Below, piece after piece: positions 1-8,774 of a stretch of 64,000 bases of DNA. The notes beneath the pieces are model-generated. The model was not told the origin of the DNA, did no database searches, and saw only the letters and a list, made by a program, of their open reading frames with translations. The translations under genes were made by a program, and so were the position numbers. Position 1 is the first letter of the stretch, and every line of letters begins with the position of its first letter. This DNA is from Mycobacterium vicinigordonae (GTDB lineage: Bacteria; Actinomycetota; Actinomycetes; Mycobacteriales; Mycobacteriaceae), in the NCBI RefSeq assembly GCF_013466425.1, contig NZ_CP059165.1:2418001-2482000 (forward strand), given 5' to 3'.

Positions 1-82
1 TGTGGCCCGCCGGATCACGGGTTGGGTTGCCGCCCTGGGCAGTTCAGTTGTCGAATCCGAGGTGCACGAGCACCTTGATTGA
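1..82 (+). CDS. dxs: 3' end of 1-deoxy-D-xylulose-5-phosphate synthase (partial)
   Basis: Only the last 26 codons and the TGA stop at 80-82 are inside the window. The frame from base 2 reads VARRITGWVAALGSS, ending in EHLD, which resembles the C-terminus of mycobacterial Dxs, the thiamine-diphosphate enzyme that makes DXP from pyruvate and glyceraldehyde-3-phosphate for isoprenoid synthesis. The call rests on this short tail plus the dxs1-RNase D adjacency known from M. tuberculosis (Rv2682c/Rv2681). The gene converges on the RNase D gene, with 17 bases between their stops. Confidence 0.75.
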   Translation, partial: VARRITGWVAALGSSVVESEVHEHLD

Positions 83-99
83 CGCCGCGTGCCCGCGGT

Positions 100-1389
100 T
101 CAATCGTCAACAGTGGCAGGTAGGCCCACCGTCGCGGCCAACACCGGAACCACCAGTTCGCGCTGCCATGGCCGGGCCTGTCCGGCGCGCAGATACTCCT
201 CGATGATGGTTACCGAGTCGGTCACCCCCGGCGCCAGCGTCTCCCACTCCCAGCACAGTCGTCGTACCAGGTCGGGTGCCAGCAGATTCTCGGTGGGTAT
301 CTGCACCCGCTCCGACAACTCCGATAGCGCCGCGCGGGCCGCTTCCAATCGTGCGGCCGCGTCGGGTTTGCGTCTGCTCCACCGCGCCGGCGGCGGCGGA
401 CTGCTGGACGCCTCGCTGACTTCCGGGGGGTCTGGGTTCTGCCGCGCAGCCTCCAGCGCCGAGAGCCACATCGCGGCGCTGCGCCGCTGGTTGCGCCCGC
501 CGAATACGGGCAACGCGACCAATTCGTCGAGGGTATTGGGGTTGGTGAGCGCCGCGTCGATGATGGCCGAATCCGGCAGGATGCGGCGCGGCGCGATGTC
601 TCGGCGCTGGGCGAGACGATCCCTGGTCGTCCACAACTCGCGCACGGCGGCCAGGGCGTGGCGATCGTGCACTTTGTGAATGCCCGACGTCCGCCGCCAG
701 CGGTCCCGGCGGGTGACCGGGACCGCCCGGTCCTCGAAGGTCCGCAGATATTCGAATTCCTGTGCGGCCCAATCGGTTTTGCCCTGCTGGGTGAGGACCT
801 GAGAAATTGCCGCGCGCAGCTCGATCAGCAGCTCCACGTCGAGGGCGGCGTAGTTGAGCCACGCGGCGGGCAACGGCCGCTTGGACCAGTCGGCCGCGCC
901 GTGGCCTTTCGCCAGTCCCCGGCCCAGCAGCCGCTCGACCATGGTCGCCAGGTTCACCCGTTCGAAGCCGGCCAGGCGGCCGGCGAGTTCGGTGTCGTAT
1001 AGCGCCGGCGGTCGCAGGCCGACCTCGGCCAGGCACGGCAGGTCCTGATCGGCCGAGTGCAGGATCCATTCGTCCTCGCCCAGCACCTCGGCCACCGGCT
1101 GCAACACGCTGGCGGGATCACCGCCATGGCTGACCGGGTCGATCAGCACGGTGCCGGCGCCGGATCGCCGGATCTGGATCAGGTAGGCCCGATTGGAGTA
1201 CCGGAAACCTGAGGCTCGTTCGGCGTCCACGGCGAACGGGCCGTGCCCGCGGTTCAGCCGAGCGGCGGCCGATGCGATGTCGCGGGCGGTGACGGAAAGG
1301 GCCGGAATCCCGTCAGCCGGGTGCAGCAGCGGAGTGGCCAGCGGGTCCGTGCTGTCCGACGGATCCGGCTCCGTAGGAGACGAACTCAT
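100..1389 (-). CDS. Ribonuclease D-like 3'-5' exonuclease with HRDC domain
   Basis: This 429-residue protein has the DEDD exonuclease layout. The motif I acidic pair is in AVDAERAS (about residue 55), motif II is in LHSADQDLP (about 111-118), and motif III is YAALD (180-184), the Y-x3-D form of the DEDDy class. An HRDC helical domain follows at about residues 245-315. The family trims RNA 3' ends, mainly tRNA precursors. The ATG at 1389 lies one base after the TGA of the upstream DUF3000 gene, so the two are probably co-transcribed and translationally coupled. It corresponds to Rv2681. The last ~100 residues are Arg/Ala-rich and carry no motif I recognise. Confidence 0.9.
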   Translation of the reverse strand: MSSSPTEPDPSDSTDPLATPLLHPADGIPALSVTARDIASAAARLNRGHGPFAVDAERASGFRYSNRAYLIQIRRSGAGTVLIDPVSHGGDPASVLQPVAEVLGEDEWILHSADQDLPCLAEVGLRPPALYDTELAGRLAGFERVNLATMVERLLGRGLAKGHGAADWSKRPLPAAWLNYAALDVELLIELRAAISQVLTQQGKTDWAAQEFEYLRTFEDRAVPVTRRDRWRRTSGIHKVHDRHALAAVRELWTTRDRLAQRRDIAPRRILPDSAIIDAALTNPNTLDELVALPVFGGRNQRRSAAMWLSALEAARQNPDPPEVSEASSSPPPPARWSRRKPDAAARLEAARAALSELSERVQIPTENLLAPDLVRRLCWEWETLAPGVTDSVTIIEEYLRAGQARPWQRELVVPVLAATVGLPATVDD

Positions 1390-1390
1390 A

Positions 1391-1975
1391 TCAGGCGCGT
1401 GACCGTGAGTTCAGGTCGGTGACACCGGCGGGCGGCAGGCCCGCCGCGTGCTCGAGCACGTCACAGAACGCGGAGACATGGCTGCCTACCGCAGGGGTGG
1501 TGGCCGTCCACGATGCACGTAGCTCCAGCTGGTGTGCGCGCGGCGGACCGGAGATGTCGCCGTAGCGCACCGAGGTGGTGGCCGTGACCGTGCCGCCGAG
1601 CGCGGTCATGTGTTCGGTGTGGGCATCGAGCGCCTCGGACAGCCAGCTCCATGCGACCTCCGGGAGCAGCGGGTCAATAGCCTCGTGCGAGTCCAGGTCA
1701 GCCTGGATGTAGGCGACCAGGCGGATGGTGCCGTCCCAGGCGTCGGAGCCGTCCGGGTCATAGAGCAGGATCAGCCTGCCGAACGCGTCACCTTCGGAGC
1801 GCTCGGGGACGATGTCGAGGTCGGGGTGTTTGACCTCGGCGCCCAGTGCGTAGCTGAAGGGCGCCAGCCGCTGCGGGGGTCGGATGGGGCCCAGCTCGAT
1901 CTCCGGTCGCACAGTCACGGCGTTCATCGCCGCGACAGCCTCGCGAAACGGTGCGGGTTCGACGGCCGAAGTCAT
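1391..1975 (-). CDS. DUF3000 family protein
   Basis: This 194-residue soluble protein matches the actinobacterial DUF3000 family, whose function is unknown. It has no signal peptide or membrane segment. The conserved middle includes [15 protein letters not shown] and the stretch [11 protein letters not shown]. The ATG at 1975 has an AGGAG ribosome-binding site eight bases upstream, which supports this start. It sits directly upstream of the RNase D gene on the same strand, an arrangement kept in mycobacteria (Rv2680-Rv2681), so an RNA-related role is possible, but nothing in the sequence shows one. Confidence 0.85.
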   Translation of the reverse strand: MTSAVEPAPFREAVAAMNAVTVRPEIELGPIRPPQRLAPFSYALGAEVKHPDLDIVPERSEGDAFGRLILLYDPDGSDAWDGTIRLVAYIQADLDSHEAIDPLLPEVAWSWLSEALDAHTEHMTALGGTVTATTSVRYGDISGPPRAHQLELRASWTATTPAVGSHVSAFCDVLEHAAGLPPAGVTDLNSRSRA

Positions 1976-2085
1976 CTGCGCCGCTCCTGCTCAAAGCTGC
2001 GCTTGATCTCTTTGTGGGCCCGCCTCACAGCTTCCGACGGTAGACCTATCGTCGCGCAGGCGAAATCAGGCGCGCCGAACCGTGC

Positions 2086-2892
2086 TCAGCTCTGCGAACC
2101 GGTGCCGAACCGGGCGGGGCGCTTCTCGCGGTGCGCGGCCAGCCCCTCGCGAACGTCCGGTCCGGCGAAGCCGAGGAACTCCAGGCCGAGGGAGGTTTCG
2201 AAGGCGGGCGCAAACATCCGGTACCAGTGGTTGAGGCTGTGCTTGGTCCAGCGGATCGCGTTCTGCGCGCCGTCGGCCAGGTTCTCGGCCAGCCGCGTTG
2301 CGGTGGATAGCACGTCATCGTCGTCGACACAGGTCGAGACCAGGCCGATGCGTTCGGCTTCTTCACCGGAGAGCGGTTCGCAGGTCAGCAGGTAGTACTT
2401 GGCCTTGGCCATGCCGGCCAGCAGCGGCCAGCAGATCGCGGCGTGGTCGCCCGCGGCCACCCCGAGTTTGGTGTGACCGTCGATGATCTTCGCCGACCGG
2501 CCCGCCACCGAGATGTCGGCCAGCAACGCCACCACCAGCCCCGCTCCGACGGCCGGGCCGGTGATTGCCGACACCACCGGTTTGTCGAAGTTGACCAGGT
2601 TGAGTACCAGGTCGCGGGCCTCGCGCATGATGCGCAGCCGTCCTTCGTAGTCGTTGATCGTCTCGTCGATCAGCTCGAAGCTGCCGCCGGAGGAGAACGC
2701 TTTGCCTTCGCCGCGCACCAACACCACCCGTACGTCGGGGTCGCGATTGATCACCGGCCAGATGTCAGCGAGGTCGCGGTGCATCTGCGGGCCGACCGAG
2801 TTCAGCCCGGGGGCGTCGAGCACCAGATTCAGCAGGCCGTCGCGGTTGGATTCGCAGCGCAGGGTGGGGAAGTCGTCGTAGGTGACTGGCAT
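2086..2892 (-). CDS. echA15: Enoyl-CoA hydratase/isomerase (crotonase) family protein
   Basis: This is a crotonase-fold protein of 268 residues from the ATG at 2892 (MPVTYDDFP). The longer frame to 2937 runs into the divergent hemE 5' region and adds a Cys/Pro-rich leader foreign to the family, so I reject it. The oxyanion-hole elements appear as [10 protein letters not shown] and [12 protein letters not shown]. Classical hydratases have a catalytic Glu in the next helix region; here that segment reads [10 protein letters not shown], so the reaction may not be ordinary beta-oxidation hydration. It is divergent from hemE with 53 bases between starts. It corresponds to Rv2679, echA15. Confidence 0.88.
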   Translation of the reverse strand: MPVTYDDFPTLRCESNRDGLLNLVLDAPGLNSVGPQMHRDLADIWPVINRDPDVRVVLVRGEGKAFSSGGSFELIDETINDYEGRLRIMREARDLVLNLVNFDKPVVSAITGPAVGAGLVVALLADISVAGRSAKIIDGHTKLGVAAGDHAAICWPLLAGMAKAKYYLLTCEPLSGEEAERIGLVSTCVDDDDVLSTATRLAENLADGAQNAIRWTKHSLNHWYRMFAPAFETSLGLEFLGFAGPDVREGLAAHREKRPARFGTGSQS

Positions 2893-2945
2893 TGGCGTGA
2901 TGTTACGGGCCGGGCCGTAGCAGCCACATGGCAGCATTGGAGCCG

Positions 2946-4007
2946 ATGAGCACCCGTCGCGATCTTCCCCACTCGCCCTACTTGGCTGCCGTGGCCGGCC
3001 GCAAACCCAGCCGTATCCCAGTCTGGTTTATGCGGCAGGCCGGCCGCTCGCTGCCCGAGTACCGGGCGCTGCGCGAACGGCACAGCATGCTGGCGGCCTG
3101 CTTCGAACCGGAAGTGGCTTGCGAGATCACCCTGCAGCCGATCCGTCGCTACGGGACCGATGCGGCGATCCTGTTCTCCGACATCGTCGTACCGCTGCGC
3201 GCTGCGGGTATCGATCTGGACATCGTCCCCGACGTGGGGCCGGTGATCGCCGACCCGATCCGCACCGCCGCCGATATCGAGGCGGTGAAACCCCTTGATC
3301 CTCAAGCGATTCAGCCGATCCTGGATACCATCGGACTGTTGGTCGCCGGGTTGGGTGACGTCCCGCTGATCGGGTTCGCCGGGGCGCCCTTCACGTTGGC
3401 GTCGTATCTGGTCGAGGGTGGGCCGAGCCGTCACCATGCCCACACCAAGGCGATGATGTTGGCCGAACCGTCGAGCTGGCACGCCTTAATGACCAAGCTG
3501 ACCGACCTCACTGTGGAGTTCCTGCGCGGTCAGATCGACTCCGGGGTGGACGCGATCCAGCTGTTCGATTCGTGGGCGGGCACGCTGTCACTGGCCGATT
3601 ACCGCCAGTACGTGCTGCCGCACAGCTCCCGGGTGTTCGCCACCCTGGCGGAGCACGGTGTGCCGATGACGCATTTCGGGGTCGGCACCGCCGAGCTGCT
3701 GGGTGCGATGTCGGAGGCGGTGCAGCCAGCACGCGCCCGCGTGGTGGGGGTGGACTGGCGGACCTCGTTGACTGATGCCGCGGCCCGCGTCGTATCCGGC
3801 ACGGCGCTGCAGGGAAACCTCGACCCGGTGGTGGTCTTGGCGGGCTGGGCAGTGGCCGAGCGCGCCGCGAGGTCGGTCGTCGACGACGGACGCCGTGCGA
3901 TCGATGCGGGTGCGGCCGGCCACGTCTTCAACCTCGGTCACGGAGTGCTGCCCGAGACCGATCCAGGTGTGTTGACCGAGCTGGTGTCGCTGGTCCACTC
4001 GCTATGA
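2946..4007 (+). CDS. hemE: Uroporphyrinogen III decarboxylase
   Basis: HemE decarboxylates the four acetate arms of uroporphyrinogen III to give coproporphyrinogen III in the cytosol. The N-terminal active-site signature [16 protein letters not shown] is intact, followed by [12 protein letters not shown] and the [13 protein letters not shown] loop. From the ATG at 2946 (MSTRRDLP) the protein has 353 residues, normal for the family. An in-frame ATG at 2928 would add six residues but has no ribosome-binding site, while the 2946 start has a close GGAG. The stop overlaps the hemY start by four bases (ATGA). It heads the haem operon hemE-hemY-hemQ. Confidence 0.97.
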   Translation: MSTRRDLPHSPYLAAVAGRKPSRIPVWFMRQAGRSLPEYRALRERHSMLAACFEPEVACEITLQPIRRYGTDAAILFSDIVVPLRAAGIDLDIVPDVGPVIADPIRTAADIEAVKPLDPQAIQPILDTIGLLVAGLGDVPLIGFAGAPFTLASYLVEGGPSRHHAHTKAMMLAEPSSWHALMTKLTDLTVEFLRGQIDSGVDAIQLFDSWAGTLSLADYRQYVLPHSSRVFATLAEHGVPMTHFGVGTAELLGAMSEAVQPARARVVGVDWRTSLTDAAARVVSGTALQGNLDPVVVLAGWAVAERAARSVVDDGRRAIDAGAAGHVFNLGHGVLPETDPGVLTELVSLVHSL

Positions 4008-5356
4008 CGTCGTATTGCGTTGTTGGCGGCGGTATTTCGGGTCTGGTGGCCGCATACCGGCTGCGGATGGCGCTCGGCGACGACGCCGAGATCACACTGT
4101 TCGATCCAGCCGATCGACTCGGCGGGATTCTGCGTACCGAGCAGGTCGGCGGGCAGCCCATGGATCTGGGCGCCGAAGCCTTCGTACTGCGCCGACCCGA
4201 GGTGCCGGCGCTGCTGGCCGAATTGGGGCTGTCCGAGCGCCAGCGCGCCACCACCGGTGTGCGGCCACTGATCTACAGCGGACAACGGCTGCATTCCATG
4301 CCGGCGGATACCGTCGCCGGGATTCCGTCGTCGGGTGCATCGGTGGCCGGCCTGGTCGACGACGTCACAGTCGCCCGCATCGAGGCCGAGCCGGGCCGGA
4401 CGCTGCACTGGACGCCGGGTAGTGACCCAGCCACGGCCGAGCTGGTCTCCGATCGGTTCGGCGACCAGGTGGTGGCCCGACTGCTGGACCCGCTATTGGG
4501 CGGGGTCTATGCCGGTTCGGCGGCGACGATCGGGCTGCGGGCGGCCGCGCCGGCGGTGGCGGCCGCCCTCGATCGCGGAGCCCCTAGCCTGACCGACGCC
4601 GTGCTAGGCGTGTTGTCGCAGGTCAGCACCGGTCCGGTATTCGGGTCTCTGCACGGCGGCTATCAGGTGTTGCTCGACGAGCTCGTCGCGCGAAGTCGGG
4701 CCCGCTGGGTGCGCGCCAGAATCGACACACTCGAACCCGGCTGGATATTGCGCGACGTGACCGGCAAGCAGTGGGGTGCGGACGCGGTGGTGCTGGCCGT
4801 GCCGGGCGCTCAGGTTGCGCGGCTACTGGCGACGGTGGCGCCCGACGCGGCAGCGGCGGCGGGCCGGATTATCACCGCCTCGTCGGCGGTGGTGGCGCTT
4901 GCGGTGCCGGCCGACACGCCATTTCCCCAGGCCTCAGGTGTGCTGGTGGCCACCGGGGAACCGCTGCACGCCAAGGCGATCACGCTGTCGTCCCGCAAGT
5001 GGGGTCTGCCCGGAGACGTCGCGCAGCTGCGACTGTCCTTCGGGCGCTTTGGCGACGACGTGGCGGTGCGCACCGGCGACGACGAGTTGTTGGCCTGGTC
5101 GTTGCGCGATCTCGCCGACGTGTTCGGGATCGCCGTCGAAGCGATCGACGTCCGGGTGCAACGCTGGATCGACGCCATGCCGCAGTACGGGCCGGGGCAC
5201 GCCGGCCTGGTCGCGCAGCTGCGCGCCGGACTGCCCCCGGCGCTGGCGGTGGCAGGCAGCTATCTGGACGGCATCGGGGTACCGGCCTGCGTCGCCGCGG
5301 CCGGCAAGGCGGCCACCAGCGTCGTCGAAGCGCGGGGAACGCAAGTGGCACGATAG
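4004..5356 (+). CDS. hemY: Coproporphyrinogen III / protoporphyrinogen oxidase (HemY, CgoX type)
   Basis: This is a 450-residue FAD-dependent oxidase. The dinucleotide-binding motif [13 protein letters not shown] is at the N-terminus, with the second FAD element DRLGGILRT shortly after, and the C-terminal FAD segment ends in [18 protein letters not shown] sequence. Actinobacteria use the coproporphyrin-dependent pathway, where this enzyme oxidises coproporphyrinogen III to coproporphyrin III. HemH then inserts iron and HemQ decarboxylates. The adjacent hemQ supports that role over classical protoporphyrinogen oxidase. It is coupled to hemE by an ATGA overlap, and hemQ starts five bases after its stop. 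Confidence 0.95.
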   Translation: MTSYCVVGGGISGLVAAYRLRMALGDDAEITLFDPADRLGGILRTEQVGGQPMDLGAEAFVLRRPEVPALLAELGLSERQRATTGVRPLIYSGQRLHSMPADTVAGIPSSGASVAGLVDDVTVARIEAEPGRTLHWTPGSDPATAELVSDRFGDQVVARLLDPLLGGVYAGSAATIGLRAAAPAVAAALDRGAPSLTDAVLGVLSQVSTGPVFGSLHGGYQVLLDELVARSRARWVRARIDTLEPGWILRDVTGKQWGADAVVLAVPGAQVARLLATVAPDAAAAAGRIITASSAVVALAVPADTPFPQASGVLVATGEPLHAKAITLSSRKWGLPGDVAQLRLSFGRFGDDVAVRTGDDELLAWSLRDLADVFGIAVEAIDVRVQRWIDAMPQYGPGHAGLVAQLRAGLPPALAVAGSYLDGIGVPACVAAAGKAATSVVEARGTQVAR

Positions 5357-5361
5357 GGGTC

Positions 5362-6057
5362 ATGTCACGCCTCGATTTCGACAGCCTCAACGCAACCATC
5401 CGTTATCTGATGTTCTCGGTGTTTTCCGTCCGGGCGGGTGAGCTCGGCGACCAGCGGGACGCCATCGTCGACGAGACCAGCACGTTCATCAAGCAGCAGG
5501 AGGAACGCGGCGTCGTGGTGCGTGGCGTCTACGACGTCGCCGGGCTGCGCGCGGACGCGGACTTCATGATCTGGACCCACGCCGAGCGTGTCGAGGCGCT
5601 GCAGGCCACCTACGCCGACTTCCGCCGCACCACCACGCTGGGCCGAGCTAGTACTCCGGTCTGGAGCAGTGTGGCCCTGCACCGACCGGCCGAGTTCAAC
5701 AAGAGCCACATCCCCGCGTTCCTAGCCGGTGAGGACCCCGGCAACTACGTCTGCGTGTATCCATTCGTCCGGTCTTATGAGTGGTATCTACTGCCCGACG
5801 AGGAGCGCCGCCGGATGCTCGCCGAGCACGGCATGGCCGCGCGCGAGTACAAGGACGTGCGGGCCAACACGGTGCCGGCTTTCGCGCTGGGCGACTACGA
5901 GTGGATCCTGGCGTTCGAGGCGCCCGAACTGGATCGCATCGTCGACCTGATGCGCGAGCTGCGCGCGACCGACGCCCGCCGGCACACCCGGGAAGAGACG
6001 CCGTTCTTCACTGGTCCGCGGGTCGGGGTTGAGCAACTGGTGAACGCGCTGCCATGA
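5362..6057 (+). CDS. hemQ: Coproheme decarboxylase (ChdC/HemQ, chlorite-dismutase family)
   Basis: HemQ performs the last step of haem b synthesis in actinobacteria, the peroxide-dependent decarboxylation of two propionates of iron-coproporphyrin III. The protein has 231 residues from the ATG at 5362 (MSRLDFDSL); the open frame continues upstream inside hemY but only as a shadow. The family block is visible: [12 protein letters not shown], then [17 protein letters not shown], which contains the His-Gly pair of the haem site, and DYEWILAFE in the second ferredoxin-like repeat. It is the third gene of the haem operon, overlaps the following methyltransferase by ATGA, and corresponds to Rv2676c. 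Confidence 0.94.
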   Translation: MSRLDFDSLNATIRYLMFSVFSVRAGELGDQRDAIVDETSTFIKQQEERGVVVRGVYDVAGLRADADFMIWTHAERVEALQATYADFRRTTTLGRASTPVWSSVALHRPAEFNKSHIPAFLAGEDPGNYVCVYPFVRSYEWYLLPDEERRRMLAEHGMAAREYKDVRANTVPAFALGDYEWILAFEAPELDRIVDLMRELRATDARRHTREETPFFTGPRVGVEQLVNALP

Positions 6058-6803
6058 CCAACTTTGACCCCAACGACCCCACTCGGTTCGAAGAGAGCTA
6101 CCGCGACGAGCAGGTGGTGCGCGGCCTGCCCGCTGCCACGCCGTGGGACATCGGCGGCCCGCAGCCGGTGGTGCAGCAGCTCGTGGCGTTGGGCGCTGTT
6201 AAGGGCGAGGTGCTCGACCCGGGAACCGGACCCGGACACCACGCTATTTACTATGCCTCGCAAGGGCTTTCGGCGACGGGAATTGACGGTTCGCCGACAG
6301 CGATCGAACGCGCCCGGGAGAACGCGGCGAAGGCCGGGGTTTCGGTGGACTTCCGGGTTGCCGACGCCACCAAGCTCGACGGCCTCGACGGCAGATTCGA
6401 CACCATCGTGGACTGCGCTTTTTACCACACCTTCAGCACCGCGCCGGAGTTGCAGCGGTCCTACGCGCAGGCGCTGCATCGGGCGACCAAGCCGGGTGCG
6501 CGGCTGTACATGTTCGAGTTCGGCGCCCATGACGTCAACGGGTTCAAGATGCTGAGAACATTGCCGGAGAGCGCTTTTCGCGACGTGCTTCCAGACGCCG
6601 GATGGGAGATCGACTATCTGGGGCCTACCACGTATCGGGTCAACATCAGCGCCGAGTCCATAGATTTGATGGTCGCGCGCAATCCCGACATGGCCGGAGA
6701 GGCGCAAGAGCTGCTGGCTCGGTATCGGGCGATCGAGCCGTGGCTGGACGGCGGGCTGGTACACGCGCCGTTCTGGGAAGTACACGCCACCCGTGTCGAC
6801 TGA
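6054..6803 (+). CDS. Class I SAM-dependent methyltransferase
   Basis: This 249-residue protein has a Rossmann methyltransferase core. Motif I is [16 protein letters not shown] (about residues 57-72), an acidic residue ends strand 2 in SATGIDGSP, and the motif after strand 4 is [12 protein letters not shown]. The substrate cannot be read from the sequence. It overlaps the hemQ stop by ATGA, so it belongs to the hemE-hemY-hemQ transcript, as in M. tuberculosis (Rv2675c). A role tied to tetrapyrroles is suggested only by position. It ends the operon and converges on msrB across a 199-base spacer. Confidence 0.85.
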   Translation: MTNFDPNDPTRFEESYRDEQVVRGLPAATPWDIGGPQPVVQQLVALGAVKGEVLDPGTGPGHHAIYYASQGLSATGIDGSPTAIERARENAAKAGVSVDFRVADATKLDGLDGRFDTIVDCAFYHTFSTAPELQRSYAQALHRATKPGARLYMFEFGAHDVNGFKMLRTLPESAFRDVLPDAGWEIDYLGPTTYRVNISAESIDLMVARNPDMAGEAQELLARYRAIEPWLDGGLVHAPFWEVHATRVD

Positions 6804-6948
6804 CACGATGCGCCGCGCCCGCCTCTCTTCGCCTCCTGCCCGCCACCTCGCGCTTCCCGCCCGACTCCCCGCGCTTCCTGCCCGCCCCTTCCCACCCCGA
6901 AATTGAATCCTGCGACAGGACTCGCCGATGGAGCGTCGCGAACTTCAC

Positions 6949-6996
6949 ACTCGGCGGGGAGATGAGGCGGGGACTCGGCGGGGAGATGAGGCGGGG
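6949..6996. repeat. Two perfect tandem copies of a 24-bp purine-rich unit
   Basis: The unit ACTCGGCGGGGAGATGAGGCGGGG occurs twice back to back in the convergent spacer between the methyltransferase and msrB. The preceding ~85 bases (6817-6900) are strongly pyrimidine-rich on the same strand (repeated CGCGCTTCC and CCCGCC blocks), so the spacer has opposed pyrimidine and purine tracts. I see no gene or classical hairpin terminator here. Confidence 0.85.
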
Positions 6997-7002
6997 CCCG
7001 GG

Positions 7003-7422
7003 TCAGGCCAAGTCGGGCACCAGACGCAGCGAAACCGAGTTGATGCAGTAGCGCTGGTCGGTCGGGGTCGGGTAGCCCTCGCCGGAGAACACATGCCCAA
7101 GGTGGCTGTGACAGTTCGCGCACAGCACCTCGGTGCGGGTCATGCCCATCGAGTTGTCCGAACGCAGGATCACCGCGTCCGAAGAGGACGGGTCGTAGAA
7201 CGATGGCCAGCCGCAGTGCGACTCGAATTTCTCTGTACTGCGGAACAATTCAGCACCGCAGGCACGGCACTGATAGATGCCTTGGGTCTTGGTGTCGGTG
7301 TACTCGCCGGTGAAGGGGCGCTCGGTGCCGGCGCGGCGCAGCACGTCAAACTCTTGCGGGTTGAGCTTCTTGCGCCACTCGTCGTCGGAAAGCTCGAGCT
7401 TCGGACGTCCGATATTGGTCAT
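7003..7422 (-). CDS. msrB: Peptide-methionine (R)-S-oxide reductase MsrB
   Basis: This 139-residue cytosolic enzyme reduces the R epimer of methionine sulfoxide in oxidised proteins. It carries the two zinc-binding CxxC pairs, CRACGAELF (about residue 51) and CANCHSHLGHVF (about 100), the substrate-pocket motif SHCGWPSF, and the catalytic cysteine in RYCINSVSL near the C-terminus. All expected residues are present and the length is typical. It shares a 4-nt overlap with the end of aftC, which lies downstream on the same strand. It corresponds to Rv2674. Confidence 0.95.
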   Translation of the reverse strand: MTNIGRPKLELSDDEWRKKLNPQEFDVLRRAGTERPFTGEYTDTKTQGIYQCRACGAELFRSTEKFESHCGWPSFYDPSSSDAVILRSDNSMGMTRTEVLCANCHSHLGHVFSGEGYPTPTDQRYCINSVSLRLVPDLA

Positions 7423-8705
7423 GCTTCCACGCTAGCGCGCGGGGCGCGGTCGACCTTCAGCCAAGCCGGGTCGATGCCGTGTTCCAAGCGGTTTTCCGCC
7501 TTGGCGTCCAAATACCGGAAGTAGAGCACCGTGAACGTGACGATCAGCAGCAGCGACCACCCGTAGGTGATCTTCAGGTACTCCAGCGCCCGGCCCCACC
7601 GCATCCAGTTGAACAGCAGCCAGCGGTCCAACGTCATGAACCCGTAGATCGCCAGCCAGGAGGGCCAGTTGCGGATCACGGAGTTGGGCAGCACCACCGT
7701 CATCAGGAACGGGAACAGCATCATCGAGTAGTAGCCCTGGGCCAGCGACATCGCTAGCCACGACCAGAGCAGCAGCACTCCCGAGGAGGTGGTAAACCAG
7801 AACAGCGGGTCGCGGGTCCGGTAGTAGCGGTAGAGCAGCCATAGGGCGCCGATCGCGATCGCGGTGACCAGCAGTCGCAGCGCGACGATCAGCCAGGTGG
7901 GCAGGCCGAAGTACAGGCCGTTGCCCTGGATCGAGCTGTTGAAGTAGTCGCGGGTGCCCAGGATGTAGGGCAGCGTGCGCTTAAAGAAGTCCATCGAATG
8001 CGGCACCAGCGGCAGGGCGGCCACATTGATCAGCGCCGGAACGACCAGCGCAGTCACCCATGCCCGCCACTGGCGGTTCAGCAGCGGCAACAACAGCAGA
8101 GGGCCGAGCAGGGGTTTGAGTGTAAGTGTCAGCCCTATGACAAGTCCGGCCCACCACTGATGACCGACTTTGCCGTCCATCAGCCACCGCAGGAACAGGA
8201 TCTCGGCCAGCAGCACGCAGCCGTTGATGTTGGTGAAAACCAGCGTGTTGGTCACGGTCTCGGTGCAGAACATGGCCAGGATCAGCGCGGGGGCAGCCAC
8301 CGACGACAGCGTGAAGTTGAACATCCGCAGCAACAGGTAGGCGGCCAGCAGGATCGCCACGGTGTTGATCGAGATAAATAGGTAGCGCGACGGCGCGAAG
8401 GGCAAGTATCCGAACGGTGCCATCAACAGGGTGCCGCCCGGCGGGTACAGGTAGTGCGGGTCGACGTAGTCGAAGTGCTCGTTGTACATATCCAGGCCGT
8501 GCCGGAAATTCTCCACCGCACGGTAGACGGGCTTGAAGTCGTCGGTGATGTTGCCGTTGGTCGTGAGCACGATGCTGCGGTGCAGTACGGACAGGATGGC
8601 CGCCGGCCAGAGCACGGATCTCAGGATCGCTGCCGTGCTCCTGGGGCCGGGACGAAACGCCGCCTGTATCGCGTTGCGCATGCCGGTCGAGTCAGCTGCC
8701 GTCAC
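7419..8705 (-). CDS. aftC: Alpha-(1,3)-arabinofuranosyltransferase AftC
   Basis: AftC is a polytopic membrane glycosyltransferase (GT-C fold, GT87) that uses decaprenyl-phosphoarabinose to add alpha-1,3 branches to arabinogalactan and lipoarabinomannan at the outer face of the plasma membrane. The 428-residue protein has about ten hydrophobic segments. The modified GT-C DDx acidic motif lies in ITDDFKPVY in the first extracytoplasmic loop, followed by the DPHYLYPPGG stretch. Its 3' location after msrB, with overlap, matches Rv2674-Rv2673. The C-terminus is a short charged cytosolic tail. Confidence 0.93.
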   Translation of the reverse strand: MTAADSTGMRNAIQAAFRPGPRSTAAILRSVLWPAAILSVLHRSIVLTTNGNITDDFKPVYRAVENFRHGLDMYNEHFDYVDPHYLYPPGGTLLMAPFGYLPFAPSRYLFISINTVAILLAAYLLLRMFNFTLSSVAAPALILAMFCTETVTNTLVFTNINGCVLLAEILFLRWLMDGKVGHQWWAGLVIGLTLTLKPLLGPLLLLPLLNRQWRAWVTALVVPALINVAALPLVPHSMDFFKRTLPYILGTRDYFNSSIQGNGLYFGLPTWLIVALRLLVTAIAIGALWLLYRYYRTRDPLFWFTTSSGVLLLWSWLAMSLAQGYYSMMLFPFLMTVVLPNSVIRNWPSWLAIYGFMTLDRWLLFNWMRWGRALEYLKITYGWSLLLIVTFTVLYFRYLDAKAENRLEHGIDPAWLKVDRAPRASVEA

Positions 8706-8774
8706 CTGCGCAAAGTATCAGGCCGACCGGCCGAAGCGTCAGGCAGTCCGCCCGCATTTCCAACGGGACAGATT

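Noticed and set aside
4771..5361. N-terminal extension of hemQ as a 428-residue fusion
   Set aside because: The upstream part is a shadow of hemY in another frame; HemQ proteins are ~231 residues and start at 5362.
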